Shown here: piece by piece, positions 1 to 7,578 of the stretch
Numbering within the stretch: position 1 is the first letter of the stretch
Layout of the letters: every line of letters starts with the position of its first letter
Assembly: GCA_022616515.1 (NCBI GenBank)
Contig: JAKEEQ010000433.1
Location: 1 to 33,416, forward strand
Direction of reading: 5' to 3'
Length of the DNA stretch: 33,416 nt
Source: Chloroflexota bacterium
GTDB lineage: Bacteria > Chloroflexota > Anaerolineae > Aggregatilineales > J027
Notes under the pieces: model-generated
The model's database searches: none
Told to the model about the DNA's origin: nothing
What the model saw: the letters and a program-made list of their open reading frames with translations, nothing else
Made by a program: the position numbers and the translations under genes

Positions 1-335
1 ACACTGCCGGACGGTGGAATGGCAACGGGCGGAACCGCATTCGCAATCGGAGTTCCATCGCGGCTCTCACCGATAAAAACACCTACATCAGCCGTCGGCG
101 TTGCGGTTGGCTCCGGTGGTTCGGGAGTCTCACTTGCGGTGGGCGACACAATAACCTGTGTTGGGCTGGGAATGCCGCCCTGCGGTGTAGGGGAAATCCA
201 GATGGTGACGACTTGTTTGGGCATGTCGTTGACGCCGACCAGAATGGGGCCATCTTCAGGCGGTGGCGTGGAGTCCTGTTCACAGGACACCAGAGCTAAT
301 AGGGCTATCATCAATAAAAAAACAAGCTTTTTCAT
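1..335 (-). CDS. Lipoprotein of unknown function, 3' part beyond window
   Basis: The reading frame begins at an ATG at 335 and runs off the left edge, so only about 111 N-terminal residues are visible. It starts MKKLVFLLMIALLALVSC, a lysine-containing n-region, a hydrophobic core and a lipobox (LVSC) whose Cys would be lipidated, so an exported, membrane-anchored lipoprotein is predicted. After the Cys comes a Pro/Ser/Thr-rich stretch (SPTPQGGIPSPTQ, TPEPPEPTATPT), typical of the surface stalks of Chloroflexota proteins. No catalytic domain can be seen in the visible part. The ORF track lists only shadow frames here. Its ATG overlaps the TGA of the upstream TrpC-like gene (ATGA, 4 nt), so the two are probably translationally coupled. 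Function unknown. Confidence 0.75.
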   Translation of the reverse strand, partial: MKKLVFLLMIALLALVSCEQDSTPPPEDGPILVGVNDMPKQVVTIWISPTPQGGIPSPTQVIVSPTASETPEPPEPTATPTADVGVFIGESRDGTPIANAVPPVAIPPSGS

Positions 336-1210
336 TCTAATATCTTCCAGGGATCGGTTGGATCATTGTCAACCAACGAGAATAATTCTTGAACAGTTGC
401 CAAAGGATTTTTAGAGGTTAGCAAATGAAAGCCAACTTGAACAGCATCAACACCAGCCTCTGCAACGCGCAGCAGGGCTTCGCGAGATGAAATGCCGCCG
501 ACACTCACCACCACGATGTGATCCGGGACTTTGGGGGCCAACTTTTCGGTGCGTGACAAATTAATCTCAAAAGTGCTCCAGTCGCGATTGTTAATGCCGA
601 TTAAGCGCGGGTCAAGATCGAGTGCCCGTGCCAGTTCCTCCTTGTTTTGCACGATAACCAGCGCCGACATTCGCAGCCGCTGTGTTAAAGACAGCAAGTT
701 ACGCAGCCGCTGCTGCCCCAGCATAGAGGCGATGAGCGTCAAACCATCCGCCCCGGCGGCTCGTGCTTCAATCACCTGATATTCCTCAAAAATAAAATCC
801 TGGCGAATGACGGGTAGATCAATTTCACCCGCGATGAGCATCAGATGGTGCAGATCGCCGCGATAATATTTAGGATCAGTTGTCACACTGATCGCCTTTG
901 CGCCAACATCAGCAAACGTTCGGGCTAACTCTACCGGATGATAGTCATCACTGTCCATCACTGGTTCACCACTGATTCGCTGACATTTCACGGTCGCAAT
1001 CAACGAAGGACCACCCCTCTGGCGTAGGGCATTTGCTACAGGGATGGGACGGTGTTGAATAGTCGTTAACGCATTCAGGCCAGACAGGGGAACTTGAATC
1101 TTTCTTTCCATAACACGAGTGCGAGAATAGGTAACAACCTCGCTCAAAAAGCTGGTGATTTCAAGCTGATCGACTTTATCGGGGTCATATAGTACAGGTG
1201 GTTGATCCAT
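332..1210 (-). CDS. Indole-3-glycerol-phosphate synthase-like (TrpC-fold) protein lacking catalytic residues
   Basis: About 292 residues that align along their whole length with TrpC, a (beta/alpha)8 barrel. Recognisable blocks are AISVTTDPKYYRGDL, DFIFEEYQVIEARAAGADG, LIGINNRDWSTFEINL and the C-terminal GVDAVQVG. However, the usual catalytic residues are changed: IAEVK reads IATVK, the general-acid Lys in RKDF is Gln (RQDF), the VEVHDEEEL Glu is Ile (VIVQNKEEL), and SESGI reads SVGGI. The SPS phosphate-loop motif is also lost. The first-strand Lys and the Asn of GINNRD remain. IGPS activity is therefore unlikely, and a related ligand-binding or regulatory role is inferred. Start chosen at ATG 1210, preceded by GGTGGGAGG; the ORF track uses a GTG 12 nt upstream. 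No other trp gene is nearby. Automatic pipelines would probably call it trpC. Confidence 0.8.
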   Translation of the reverse strand: MDQPPVLYDPDKVDQLEITSFLSEVVTYSRTRVMERKIQVPLSGLNALTTIQHRPIPVANALRQRGGPSLIATVKCQRISGEPVMDSDDYHPVELARTFADVGAKAISVTTDPKYYRGDLHHLMLIAGEIDLPVIRQDFIFEEYQVIEARAAGADGLTLIASMLGQQRLRNLLSLTQRLRMSALVIVQNKEELARALDLDPRLIGINNRDWSTFEINLSRTEKLAPKVPDHIVVVSVGGISSREALLRVAEAGVDAVQVGFHLLTSKNPLATVQELFSLVDNDPTDPWKILE

Positions 1211-1233
1211 AGCGCCTCCCACCTATGATTGTA

Positions 1234-1245
1234 CGGGTTAACCCG
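1234..1245. promoter_or_regulatory. 12-bp perfect palindrome between divergent genes (candidate operator)
   Basis: CGGGTTAACCCG is a perfect 12-bp palindrome in the 100-bp spacer between the divergent TrpC-like and RmlC-like genes, just upstream of the predicted plus-strand promoter. The position suits a dimeric repressor site. This is inferred from symmetry and position only. Confidence 0.35.
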
Positions 1246-1249
1246 ACTC

Positions 1250-1278
1250 TTATGCAAGAAGTGCCTTTGGTGTACAAT
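1250..1278 (+). promoter_or_regulatory. Candidate sigma70-type promoter of the RmlC-like gene
   Basis: A good -10 (TACAAT, 1273-1278) lies 17 bp after a poor -35 (TTATGC, 1250-1255). The leader to the ATG at 1313 would be about 28 nt and contains GGGAGTAAAGG as ribosome binding site. The -35 is weak, so this is tentative. Confidence 0.35.
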
Positions 1279-1312
1279 TCAGGCCGTTATGGACCGTTGT
1301 CGGGAGTAAAGG

Positions 1313-1852
1313 ATGGCTATGCCAGACATTCAAGAGTCAAACAAGATTCAAGGTGTGCAGATTGTGAAACTGCACGGGTTTGAAGACAATCGCGGGCGGT
1401 TTATGGAAACATTTCGCAAGGAATGGTTTCCGCAACGTACATGGGAGAATTTGCAGACCAATCGCTCCGATTCAAAGGCCAATGTCCTGCGCGGATTGCA
1501 CTACCACTTTCATCAAGTAGATTACTGGTACGTCCCATTCGGCAACATCCGTGCAGCACTGCTTGATATACGCCCCCTCTCCCCTACCTATCTCGCTACG
1601 CAGACCATTGATTTGGACAACGAAACCGGATTATTTATTCCGGTTGGCATTGCTCATGGATTTGTGGCGCTGACAGATGTCACAATGATGTATGTGGTCG
1701 ACAATTATTATGACAGCACAGATGAATATGGTGTTCGATGGAATGATGCGGCAATCAACATGCCGTGGGGAGTTGAAAACCCGATGGTGTCCGACCGTGA
1801 TGCTAGTAACCCACTGTTTGCCGACATTCCACCGGAGCATTTGCCAGAATGA
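1313..1852 (+). CDS. dTDP-4-dehydrorhamnose 3,5-epimerase family protein (RmlC-like)
   Basis: A 179-residue cupin of the RmlC family, close to the usual 180-190. Family blocks visible are NVLRGLHYH (the catalytic His lies in this LRGLHY motif), LLDIRPLSPTY, IPVGIAHGFVAL, the Tyr-rich MYVVDNYYDSTDEYGVRWND, and VSDRDASNP with the Asp that pairs with the catalytic His. The residues after LHYH (FHQVDYWYVPFG) differ from the common QxxxxxKLVRV, so the Lys normally contacting substrate is not evident. The exact sugar-nucleotide substrate is therefore uncertain. It stands alone and no rml/rfb partner genes are in view. Start ATG 1313 follows GGGAGTAAAGG; a second ATG two codons later is possible. 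It would act in the cytoplasm in deoxysugar synthesis for surface glycans. Confidence 0.8.
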   Translation: MAMPDIQESNKIQGVQIVKLHGFEDNRGRFMETFRKEWFPQRTWENLQTNRSDSKANVLRGLHYHFHQVDYWYVPFGNIRAALLDIRPLSPTYLATQTIDLDNETGLFIPVGIAHGFVALTDVTMMYVVDNYYDSTDEYGVRWNDAAINMPWGVENPMVSDRDASNPLFADIPPEHLPE

Positions 1853-1876
1853 TGTGATTGGCCGAAAAATCTATCT

Positions 1877-3181
1877 TCAAGGCAGGACAAAATATAACGG
1901 TTCCGACCAGACCGGCATTAAATCGGTGTCCTCTTGAGTAATCAGGCGTTCAACATCTTTGCCAATCTCAAGCACCAATAAGCCTTCATCAGTTGGCACG
2001 ACAAGCTGATTGTTGCCCGGTCCCCATGTTGTGCCGCCGGGAACACTCATTTCCTGCGGAACATATTCGGCGCTCCACAGGCGACCGTTTTCGTCGATCC
2101 ACCAGTCAAGGGAAGGGGCCACCAGTACCCGCCCGCCGGTGCGATTAACCGACTCACCATTGGTCAGGTTGATAACCTTCCATACCGGCTGCCCTGCTTC
2201 AGTTACTTGAACCGCTACCGCTGGCTCACCATTGTCACCTTCAAAGGGAACCCAGAGCGGGCCATCCTTATATGAGCTAAGCTGATCATGGCTGGTTATC
2301 TCAAAGGTTTCTGTGTCGATGGATTTGAGGGTAGGACGGTTGTTTACCCACTCAAGGAAGGCAATATTAAGGTCATCCGGTGACCAGGCGGGTGGAACGG
2401 GCTGGTCGGAATCTGGCGGCGTAAAATCACCTACCGACACGACCCGTCGCCCGGTCCCGTCACGATTGATCATAATAAGCGAACCCCGGTCAGCGACCTG
2501 CTCCACGTAAGCGAGTTGTTCGTTGTCAGGTGACCATGCCGGATCACTGCGAACAAGCTGCTCGGTAGGTCCCTGTTCGGCGAGTTCAAAGAGGCCGGTT
2601 CCATCAGCGTGCATAATCCAGATGTCGGATGCTGTCGTTTCAGCGAATGGTGATAGAACACGATAAGCGACCCATTCATAATCAATGGTACGCACCGGTC
2701 GCCCCAGAACCATCTCATGCTCGGTGAGCTGGCGCGGCGATGTGCCATCCGATTTCACCGCCCAGATATTGTGTTTACCATCACTCTCTTCGCGTATAAA
2801 CAACACCAACCCATCTAGACCAATTGGGCTGGTGGCAATGTCGACCGCAATAGAATTGGGCACAACCAAAATATCGCCAACGTCGATAAAATCACTATCT
2901 GTCAGGCAGTTACCTTCTTGCAGTGCCTCAACGCTTACTCCCGATGCAATCGCAATTGCGCCAAGCGTGTCGCCGGATTGGACGGTATAGGTGTCCTCCC
3001 ATTCGGGATTTGGAGCGCAGGGGGTAGGGGTTGGAGTCTGGATAGTCGTGGGGCTTGGCACTGTCGTGGCAGTTGGCGGAATATCGGTTTGGGTGGGGGT
3101 TGGCGAAGGTGTTTGTTCCTCTTCACCGCACCCCACCATCAGGTAACCGATGATGGCGATTAACACCAAAAAACGGTTCAT
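1877..3181 (-). CDS. LysM / TolB-like beta-propeller lipoprotein
   Basis: 434 residues. The N-terminus MNRFLVLIAIIGYLMVGC is a lipoprotein signal with lipobox LMVGC, followed by a Pro/Thr stalk (about residues 22-55). A LysM domain comes next (YTVQSGDTLGAIAIASG through GDILVVPNSI, about 63-110), which binds glycan chains containing N-acetylglucosamine. The remainder is a beta-propeller made of PD40/TolB-type blades (DIWIMHADGTG, SDPAWSPDNEQLAYV, PPAWSPDDLNIAFLE). It is probably a lipidated, outward-facing protein anchored to the envelope and in contact with peptidoglycan. It is the last gene of the six-gene TPR/propeller operon; its ATG overlaps the TGA of the NERD-like gene in TGATG. It converges on the RmlC-like gene with a 24-nt spacer and no visible terminator. 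Ligand unknown. Confidence 0.85.
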   Translation of the reverse strand: MNRFLVLIAIIGYLMVGCGEEEQTPSPTPTQTDIPPTATTVPSPTTIQTPTPTPCAPNPEWEDTYTVQSGDTLGAIAIASGVSVEALQEGNCLTDSDFIDVGDILVVPNSIAVDIATSPIGLDGLVLFIREESDGKHNIWAVKSDGTSPRQLTEHEMVLGRPVRTIDYEWVAYRVLSPFAETTASDIWIMHADGTGLFELAEQGPTEQLVRSDPAWSPDNEQLAYVEQVADRGSLIMINRDGTGRRVVSVGDFTPPDSDQPVPPAWSPDDLNIAFLEWVNNRPTLKSIDTETFEITSHDQLSSYKDGPLWVPFEGDNGEPAVAVQVTEAGQPVWKVINLTNGESVNRTGGRVLVAPSLDWWIDENGRLWSAEYVPQEMSVPGGTTWGPGNNQLVVPTDEGLLVLEIGKDVERLITQEDTDLMPVWSEPLYFVLP

Positions 3182-3909
3182 CAGTCGATAATAGAGTCCA
3201 CCGTGGCACGAATGGTTGGATGATTAATCCGGTCATCCAATAAATAGTCCTCACTCATGGTTCTAAAGAGATTGTTCATGGTAGAAACAGGGATTAACGG
3301 AGCATCCTTTTGAACATTGGCGGAATTTGACGTGAAGACCACAATCCCATGCACGGGAACATGCCCCAGGTCATTTTTCTTCAGAAATTTGCGTAAGGCA
3401 TACACATCTTTGGCACATTCGCGGGTAGGATTCGTATTCGCCGATTTTAGATTGCCGCTGCGCGTCCGGTTCCGCCATTCGGAACGCTCATTAATCCATG
3501 TTCCCGGATAATCCACCGCGCGGAACACGAGGACACCCGGTGGCCCAACCAGCACGGCATCAATATAACCCAGGCGACGGCGACTGATATTGCGCACAAA
3601 AATATAGCGGGCATCACTGCCAATTGAGGTTTGCTTGAGAAATTCACCTACTTCATAGGCGAGCGGGTTATCTTTTTGCAAGGTAAGACCTCTGACGACA
3701 ACCCCCAATCCCCCGAGGCCGAATGGAATCCCAACAACGGTGAAGCAAACACCAAGCGGCGTCGAAAGTGATTCGCCAGCCAGCGGCAGTAAAAATAAGA
3801 GGATGCCGAGGGCAATGGAGATCAGGCCGATAAGAAAAACAAAGAAACCCATTACCCCATAAAACCGCCCACGGCGATTCACATTTTTTGAAGGATTAAT
3901 ATTCTGCAT
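3181..3909 (-). CDS. NERD-domain-like membrane protein
   Basis: Two closely spaced hydrophobic segments (GFFVFLIGLISIALGILLFLL and CFTVVGIPFGLGGLGVVV) near the N-terminus form a hairpin, followed by a cytoplasmic domain resembling NERD (nuclease-related domain): ARYIFVRNISRRRLGYIDAV then LVGPPGVLVFRAVDYPG. In NERD proteins the corresponding strand reads like vfviEtKn..G, with catalytic Glu and Lys; here these positions are Arg and Val (FRAVDYPG), so nuclease activity is doubtful. The start is uncertain. The ORF track begins at a TTG at 3954, only 2 nt after the upstream stop. I prefer ATG 3909, 47 nt from that stop, although its Shine-Dalgarno is weak (GGGACGGG). The stop overlaps the start of the LysM lipoprotein. 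Function in the operon unknown. Confidence 0.65.
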   Translation of the reverse strand: MQNINPSKNVNRRGRFYGVMGFFVFLIGLISIALGILLFLLPLAGESLSTPLGVCFTVVGIPFGLGGLGVVVRGLTLQKDNPLAYEVGEFLKQTSIGSDARYIFVRNISRRRLGYIDAVLVGPPGVLVFRAVDYPGTWINERSEWRNRTRSGNLKSANTNPTRECAKDVYALRKFLKKNDLGHVPVHGIVVFTSNSANVQKDAPLIPVSTMNNLFRTMSEDYLLDDRINHPTIRATVDSIID

Positions 3910-3956
3910 ATCACAGCCCGTCCCAGAAGACGCAACAGAGTAAGTCGAACCCAATT

Positions 3957-4238
3957 CTACCGCTGATTGCGACGGAGTTCCATTAATCGGCGCTTTGCAT
4001 CCTCGTGATTTGGATTGATGGCGAGTACATTTTGCAGTGCAACAATGCGGTCGTCATGAGATTCAGCCACTCGCGCCAGCCACAGCCACACATTGGTGCT
4101 GAACGGGTAGATTTCAACGGCCTTGCGAAAATAAAAATGCGCCTCATACAGCTTATTCTGCATAGCGCTGACATGCCCTGCCTGACACAGCCTGATGTAT
4201 CGTTCTCGTTCCTCGTTGCTCAGATCACGTTCCGACAT
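3957..4238 (-). CDS. Small TPR protein
   Basis: 93 residues from ATG 4238 (MSERDLSNEERERY). The ORF track starts four codons earlier. ATG 4238 is preferred because it overlaps the TGA of the upstream gene as TGATG, the same junction seen at the end of this operon. The sequence is two helical TPR-like repeats: AQNKLYEAHFYFRKAVEIYP in loose form, then VWLWLARVAESHDDRIVALQNVLAINPNHEDAKRRLMEL. This second part matches the WFWLASV..ERxxxLQxVLxINPxNxxA module of the three genes upstream, but here no membrane segment follows. It is a predicted cytoplasmic protein-protein interaction module, probably a partner or paralogue of its neighbours. Confidence 0.8.
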   Translation of the reverse strand: MSERDLSNEERERYIRLCQAGHVSAMQNKLYEAHFYFRKAVEIYPFSTNVWLWLARVAESHDDRIVALQNVLAINPNHEDAKRRLMELRRNQR

Positions 4239-5839
4239 CAGCGTATCCAATCACTTACAATATCCCATGTAGTGCCATCACTGATTACACTATAGAACGT
4301 ATCGGTCTGGAGGTCATACAAGAAGATGTCAAATTTCCCGTCAACATCGGATGAAAATGCAATAAAACGCCCATCCGGTGACCAGCGTGGGTTGATGTCA
4401 TTCTCGCCATAGTTAATCAGCAATTCCGGCTCTCCGGAGCCATCGGCAGGCATAACATAAATATCAGAACCCGTTGTGCCTTCGCGTGTTCCACTGAAGG
4501 CAATGCGCGACTCATCGGGACTCCAATCAGGTGAATCCTCAACGATGGTGGCTTCGTTGCGTGTAATTTGTGTGACAACCTGTGCAGCGACTTCGTACAC
4601 ATACAGATCAGTTATGCCGCTCGATTCCATTGCGTAAACAATACGTGACGCATTGGGTGCCCACGCAGGATCAGAAACATTGCCATCCGAGGGGACTTCT
4701 CGTATTCGCGGTTCGCCCTCGCCGGGCATGAAAAAGTTAATGAACAGATTCTGGCCCGCACCACTACTCATTGCATTCCCCGTAAAAGCCAGCATGGTGT
4801 TACTTGGTGCCCAGGCGGGGGAACTTATATTCTCGACAAAAACTTCGCCGAACCACAGTGTATCCAGCGGTAACGAACTTCGATTGCCGACAAAGACCAC
4901 GAGCGGATCAAAACGCCCAAAACGTGAATTGTATTCAAGCATGGCGAAACGCGCACCATCTGGTGACAGTGAGGCGTTTTGCCCGCGTGATTGATCTGGC
5001 GAGATTGGCGTTAGGATGTTTGTCGAAGGTTCTAGAATGAACACTGGCTGGTTCATTGGTTCGCTGCTTTGCGCACCACTGACAATCACCATGCGACCCA
5101 CCGCCTCGGCGGGGGCTGGGGGTGGCGGTGTGGGTGTTTCGGTAGGCGGCGGCGTTTCGGTTGCGGTCTCCGTCGGTGTAATGGTCGGTGTGAGAGTAGC
5201 CGTTGGTGTATCCTCCGGCGTGACCGCTGTGGGTGGCAGTTCTGTGGTCTCGCTGTCAGGTGTATCCGTTGCATTTTGCGCGATATCGGTCGGGACGGCT
5301 GTATCGTCGGCTGTCGAATCGTCTTCGCCATCATCACTACCGCCGCCGGGCAGCAAAATAATCAGACATAACAAAACCACGAACACCAGTCCGCCGCCAA
5401 ATACCAGACGTGCCTGTCGCTGGCTGAGACCATAACGACCCAACGCCTTCTCCACCGGGGCAAACATCCGGTTGAGATCGACAGTTGTCTTTTCCATTTC
5501 CGTTTCGGAGGTTGCTTCCGGGGTTAACCTGCCGCGTGTACCTCTTCCTTCTTTGGGAGCAGCACCTGTCGGAACTTCCGCTGCCGTTTGTTTCGCCAGC
5601 AGGCGATCAAGAATTTCACGGGCCTTCTGGTTGTCCGGGTTAATTTTCAGGACTCGCTGAAGGCTTTTAATGCGCTCTTCAGTGCCGTCAAGGACACTGG
5701 CAAGCCAGAACCAACCCATTTCATTGTTGGGATCAACCTTCACCACCTGCACCAGCTTCTGGCGGGCAAGGGACTTATTTCTGGCTCGCGCAGCCGCAAT
5801 GCCTTCACGTAGAAGTTCTTGCAAATCTTGATCGGTCAC
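4238..5839 (-). CDS. TPR-transmembrane-beta-propeller protein (paralogue B)
   Basis: 533 residues, GTG start at 5839, with AGGA about 9 nt upstream and 3 nt after the preceding stop. Order of parts: TPR module (residues 1-85, with WFWLASVLDGTEERIKSLQ and VLKINPDNQKA); charged linker; one transmembrane helix (about 143-165, LVFGGGLVFVVLLCLIILLPG); Pro/Thr stalk (about 175-245); then a beta-propeller of PD40/TolB-type blades (DPAWAPNASRIVYAME, SPDWSPDESRIAFSG, NPRWSPDGRFIAFSSDVDG). The predicted topology is cytoplasmic TPR with an external propeller, which would let an outside signal be passed to TPR partners inside. No enzymatic motif is seen. It is a close paralogue of the next gene upstream in the same operon. 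Confidence 0.85.
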   Translation of the reverse strand: MTDQDLQELLREGIAAARARNKSLARQKLVQVVKVDPNNEMGWFWLASVLDGTEERIKSLQRVLKINPDNQKAREILDRLLAKQTAAEVPTGAAPKEGRGTRGRLTPEATSETEMEKTTVDLNRMFAPVEKALGRYGLSQRQARLVFGGGLVFVVLLCLIILLPGGGSDDGEDDSTADDTAVPTDIAQNATDTPDSETTELPPTAVTPEDTPTATLTPTITPTETATETPPPTETPTPPPPAPAEAVGRMVIVSGAQSSEPMNQPVFILEPSTNILTPISPDQSRGQNASLSPDGARFAMLEYNSRFGRFDPLVVFVGNRSSLPLDTLWFGEVFVENISSPAWAPSNTMLAFTGNAMSSGAGQNLFINFFMPGEGEPRIREVPSDGNVSDPAWAPNASRIVYAMESSGITDLYVYEVAAQVVTQITRNEATIVEDSPDWSPDESRIAFSGTREGTTGSDIYVMPADGSGEPELLINYGENDINPRWSPDGRFIAFSSDVDGKFDIFLYDLQTDTFYSVISDGTTWDIVSDWIR

Positions 5840-5842
5840 CGT

Positions 5843-7558
5843 TTATTGTCCTGCACACCTGAACCCAATATCATCGGGCAGTTCAATGTCTTCCGACGGT
5901 AGCCAGACTGGATGACTAATCTCCTCATCCGGCGTCAACAGGTACCAGGTCAATGTTGCCACATCGACCAGCCACAGCCGCGTATTTTCGCGAGCAAATG
6001 ATCGGGTTGTCGGCGGTGGAGTTGGAAGCTCTGGATCAGGTGTAGTGGGGTCCCGCGTGGGGCTGGGCGGCGGTACATCGGTCGGCTCGATAGCCAGGAT
6101 TTCTTCGCCGGTTAAGCGAGCAGAACTGACAGCAATCCAGCGACCGTCCGGCGACCACGACGGATCGAATTCACCTGCAATAAAATCATCACCAATTGAG
6201 ACAAGATTTTCCTGCGTACCATCGGCGACCATCGTGTACAAATCGGTTTCTTCAGGGTCGTTTCGATTGCTAATGAAGGCAATCTGACTTCCGTCGGGTG
6301 ACCATGCCGGTGAAAAACTCTGACGCGGGGCGTCGGTCATCTGACAAACATTAACCGGCTCTTCAACCGGGAAACCATCTTGATCGTTCAACGGCAGCAC
6401 AAAAATCTCTCTGTCGACTCCATCTAGATCTCCAGATGAATATGCCAGATAGTTTCCATCGGGCGACCACGCTGGCTCACGTTCATCCCGGTCATCAGTA
6501 TTAAACAGCTTGACCGGATTGCCACCATCGGCATCCACGAGGAAAAGATCGAAGTCACCATCCTCGTTCGATGCAAATGCCACCCGGCTTCCATCCGGCG
6601 ACCATGCCGCGTCAACAGTTTGGCTGGCCCCTAGAGATGTTAACTGCTGGACATCGCCGCCATTCACATCCCCAATAAACAGTTCCTGTGCTGTTCCCGT
6701 ATCCGCCGTCAATAGAATCGAGTCGCCATCGGGTGAAATCATAGGCGAACTCAGGTCAGACGCCGAAACACCCTCGCCAAAAGTAAACGAAATGGGACTC
6801 TGATCATCCCCGGCACTGTTGATGGTAAACAGGCGATTGGCACTGGCAAACACCAGCGAAAATTCCCCACTCGGCGGCTCTGGTTCCGGCGTTTCCGTGG
6901 GAACAGGAGTCAATGTAGGTGGGGGTTCTGGCGTAAAGGTGGGGGGGGCCGTTTCAACCGCGAGATTCTCAATGGGTGTGCGAACAGGTGTGGCTGGTCC
7001 GGTGGTTGGCGCTGGCGTGGGCGTCCCTACCACCACAACCACTGGAACGTCTGTGGCTTCCACATCAGTATCCACCGTTAACCGATCAATCAACAGCAAC
7101 AGGCCGCCGATAATTAGACCCAACGCAATTAAGGCCACCGCCAGTATGTACAGCGTCCGATTGTCGTCGGATTCCTTGCGCGTACCTTTCCACAGCTCAG
7201 ACGGTTGCTGCGAGCGATCTTTCCGCTGTGGGATATAGACCTGACCGGCCTGTTGATCTGTCCGACTGCCGGTTGTGCGCAGACCTGTTGCGGGTTGGGA
7301 GGCCGCTCCCGTTACCGACAATCGTCGTAGCGCGTCTTGAGCACGCTCATTAGCGGGGTTGATACGCAAAACCTGCTGTAAAGCCTGGCGACGTTGTTCC
7401 TGTGTATCAACAACCTGGGCCAGCCACATCCAGGCTAGCTCATTATCCGCGTCTTCTTCAAGAACCTGACGAAATATGCTTCTGGCAAGAATTGTATTAT
7501 TGTTCTGCGCTGCTTCAATTCCCGAACGCAATAGGGCGCGAAGGTCTTCCTGATTCAA
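5843..7558 (-). CDS. TPR-transmembrane-beta-propeller protein (paralogue A)
   Basis: 571 residues with the same plan as its downstream neighbour. TPR module 1-85 (AWMWLAQVVDTQEQRRQALQ, VLRINPANERAQ); one membrane helix (about 131-157, LYILAVALIALGLIIGGLLLLI); Pro/Thr stalk (about 165-225); and a six- or seven-bladed PD40/TolB-like propeller with clear blades such as DAAWSPDGSRVAFASNEDGD, EPAWSPDGNYLAYSSGD, SPAWSPDGSQIAFISNRND and DPSWSPDGRWIAVSS. A Pro-rich insertion (PTDVPPPSPTRDPTTPDPE) sits near the C-terminus between the last blades. Start ATG 7558 lies 20 nt after the stop of the tail-anchored TPR gene. It is likely the product of gene duplication with the next gene. Ligand and function are unknown. 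Confidence 0.85.
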   Translation of the reverse strand: MNQEDLRALLRSGIEAAQNNNTILARSIFRQVLEEDADNELAWMWLAQVVDTQEQRRQALQQVLRINPANERAQDALRRLSVTGAASQPATGLRTTGSRTDQQAGQVYIPQRKDRSQQPSELWKGTRKESDDNRTLYILAVALIALGLIIGGLLLLIDRLTVDTDVEATDVPVVVVVGTPTPAPTTGPATPVRTPIENLAVETAPPTFTPEPPPTLTPVPTETPEPEPPSGEFSLVFASANRLFTINSAGDDQSPISFTFGEGVSASDLSSPMISPDGDSILLTADTGTAQELFIGDVNGGDVQQLTSLGASQTVDAAWSPDGSRVAFASNEDGDFDLFLVDADGGNPVKLFNTDDRDEREPAWSPDGNYLAYSSGDLDGVDREIFVLPLNDQDGFPVEEPVNVCQMTDAPRQSFSPAWSPDGSQIAFISNRNDPEETDLYTMVADGTQENLVSIGDDFIAGEFDPSWSPDGRWIAVSSARLTGEEILAIEPTDVPPPSPTRDPTTPDPELPTPPPTTRSFARENTRLWLVDVATLTWYLLTPDEEISHPVWLPSEDIELPDDIGFRCAGQ

Positions 7559-7578
7559 GGCGTTTTCCTTCCGGTTAG

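Noticed and set aside
332-1210. Standard annotation as functional trpC
   Set aside because: Fold and length agree, but the catalytic acid/base residues are replaced, so the enzyme name was not assigned.
5016-5435. 139-aa plus-strand ORF rich in Gly/Val/Ser (also 6819-7238 and 17227-17796)
   Set aside because: These are antisense shadows of the Pro/Thr-rich stalk regions; the strong codon bias of the stalks keeps the opposite frames open. The repeated VGVGVSV-like text has no ribosome site or family match.
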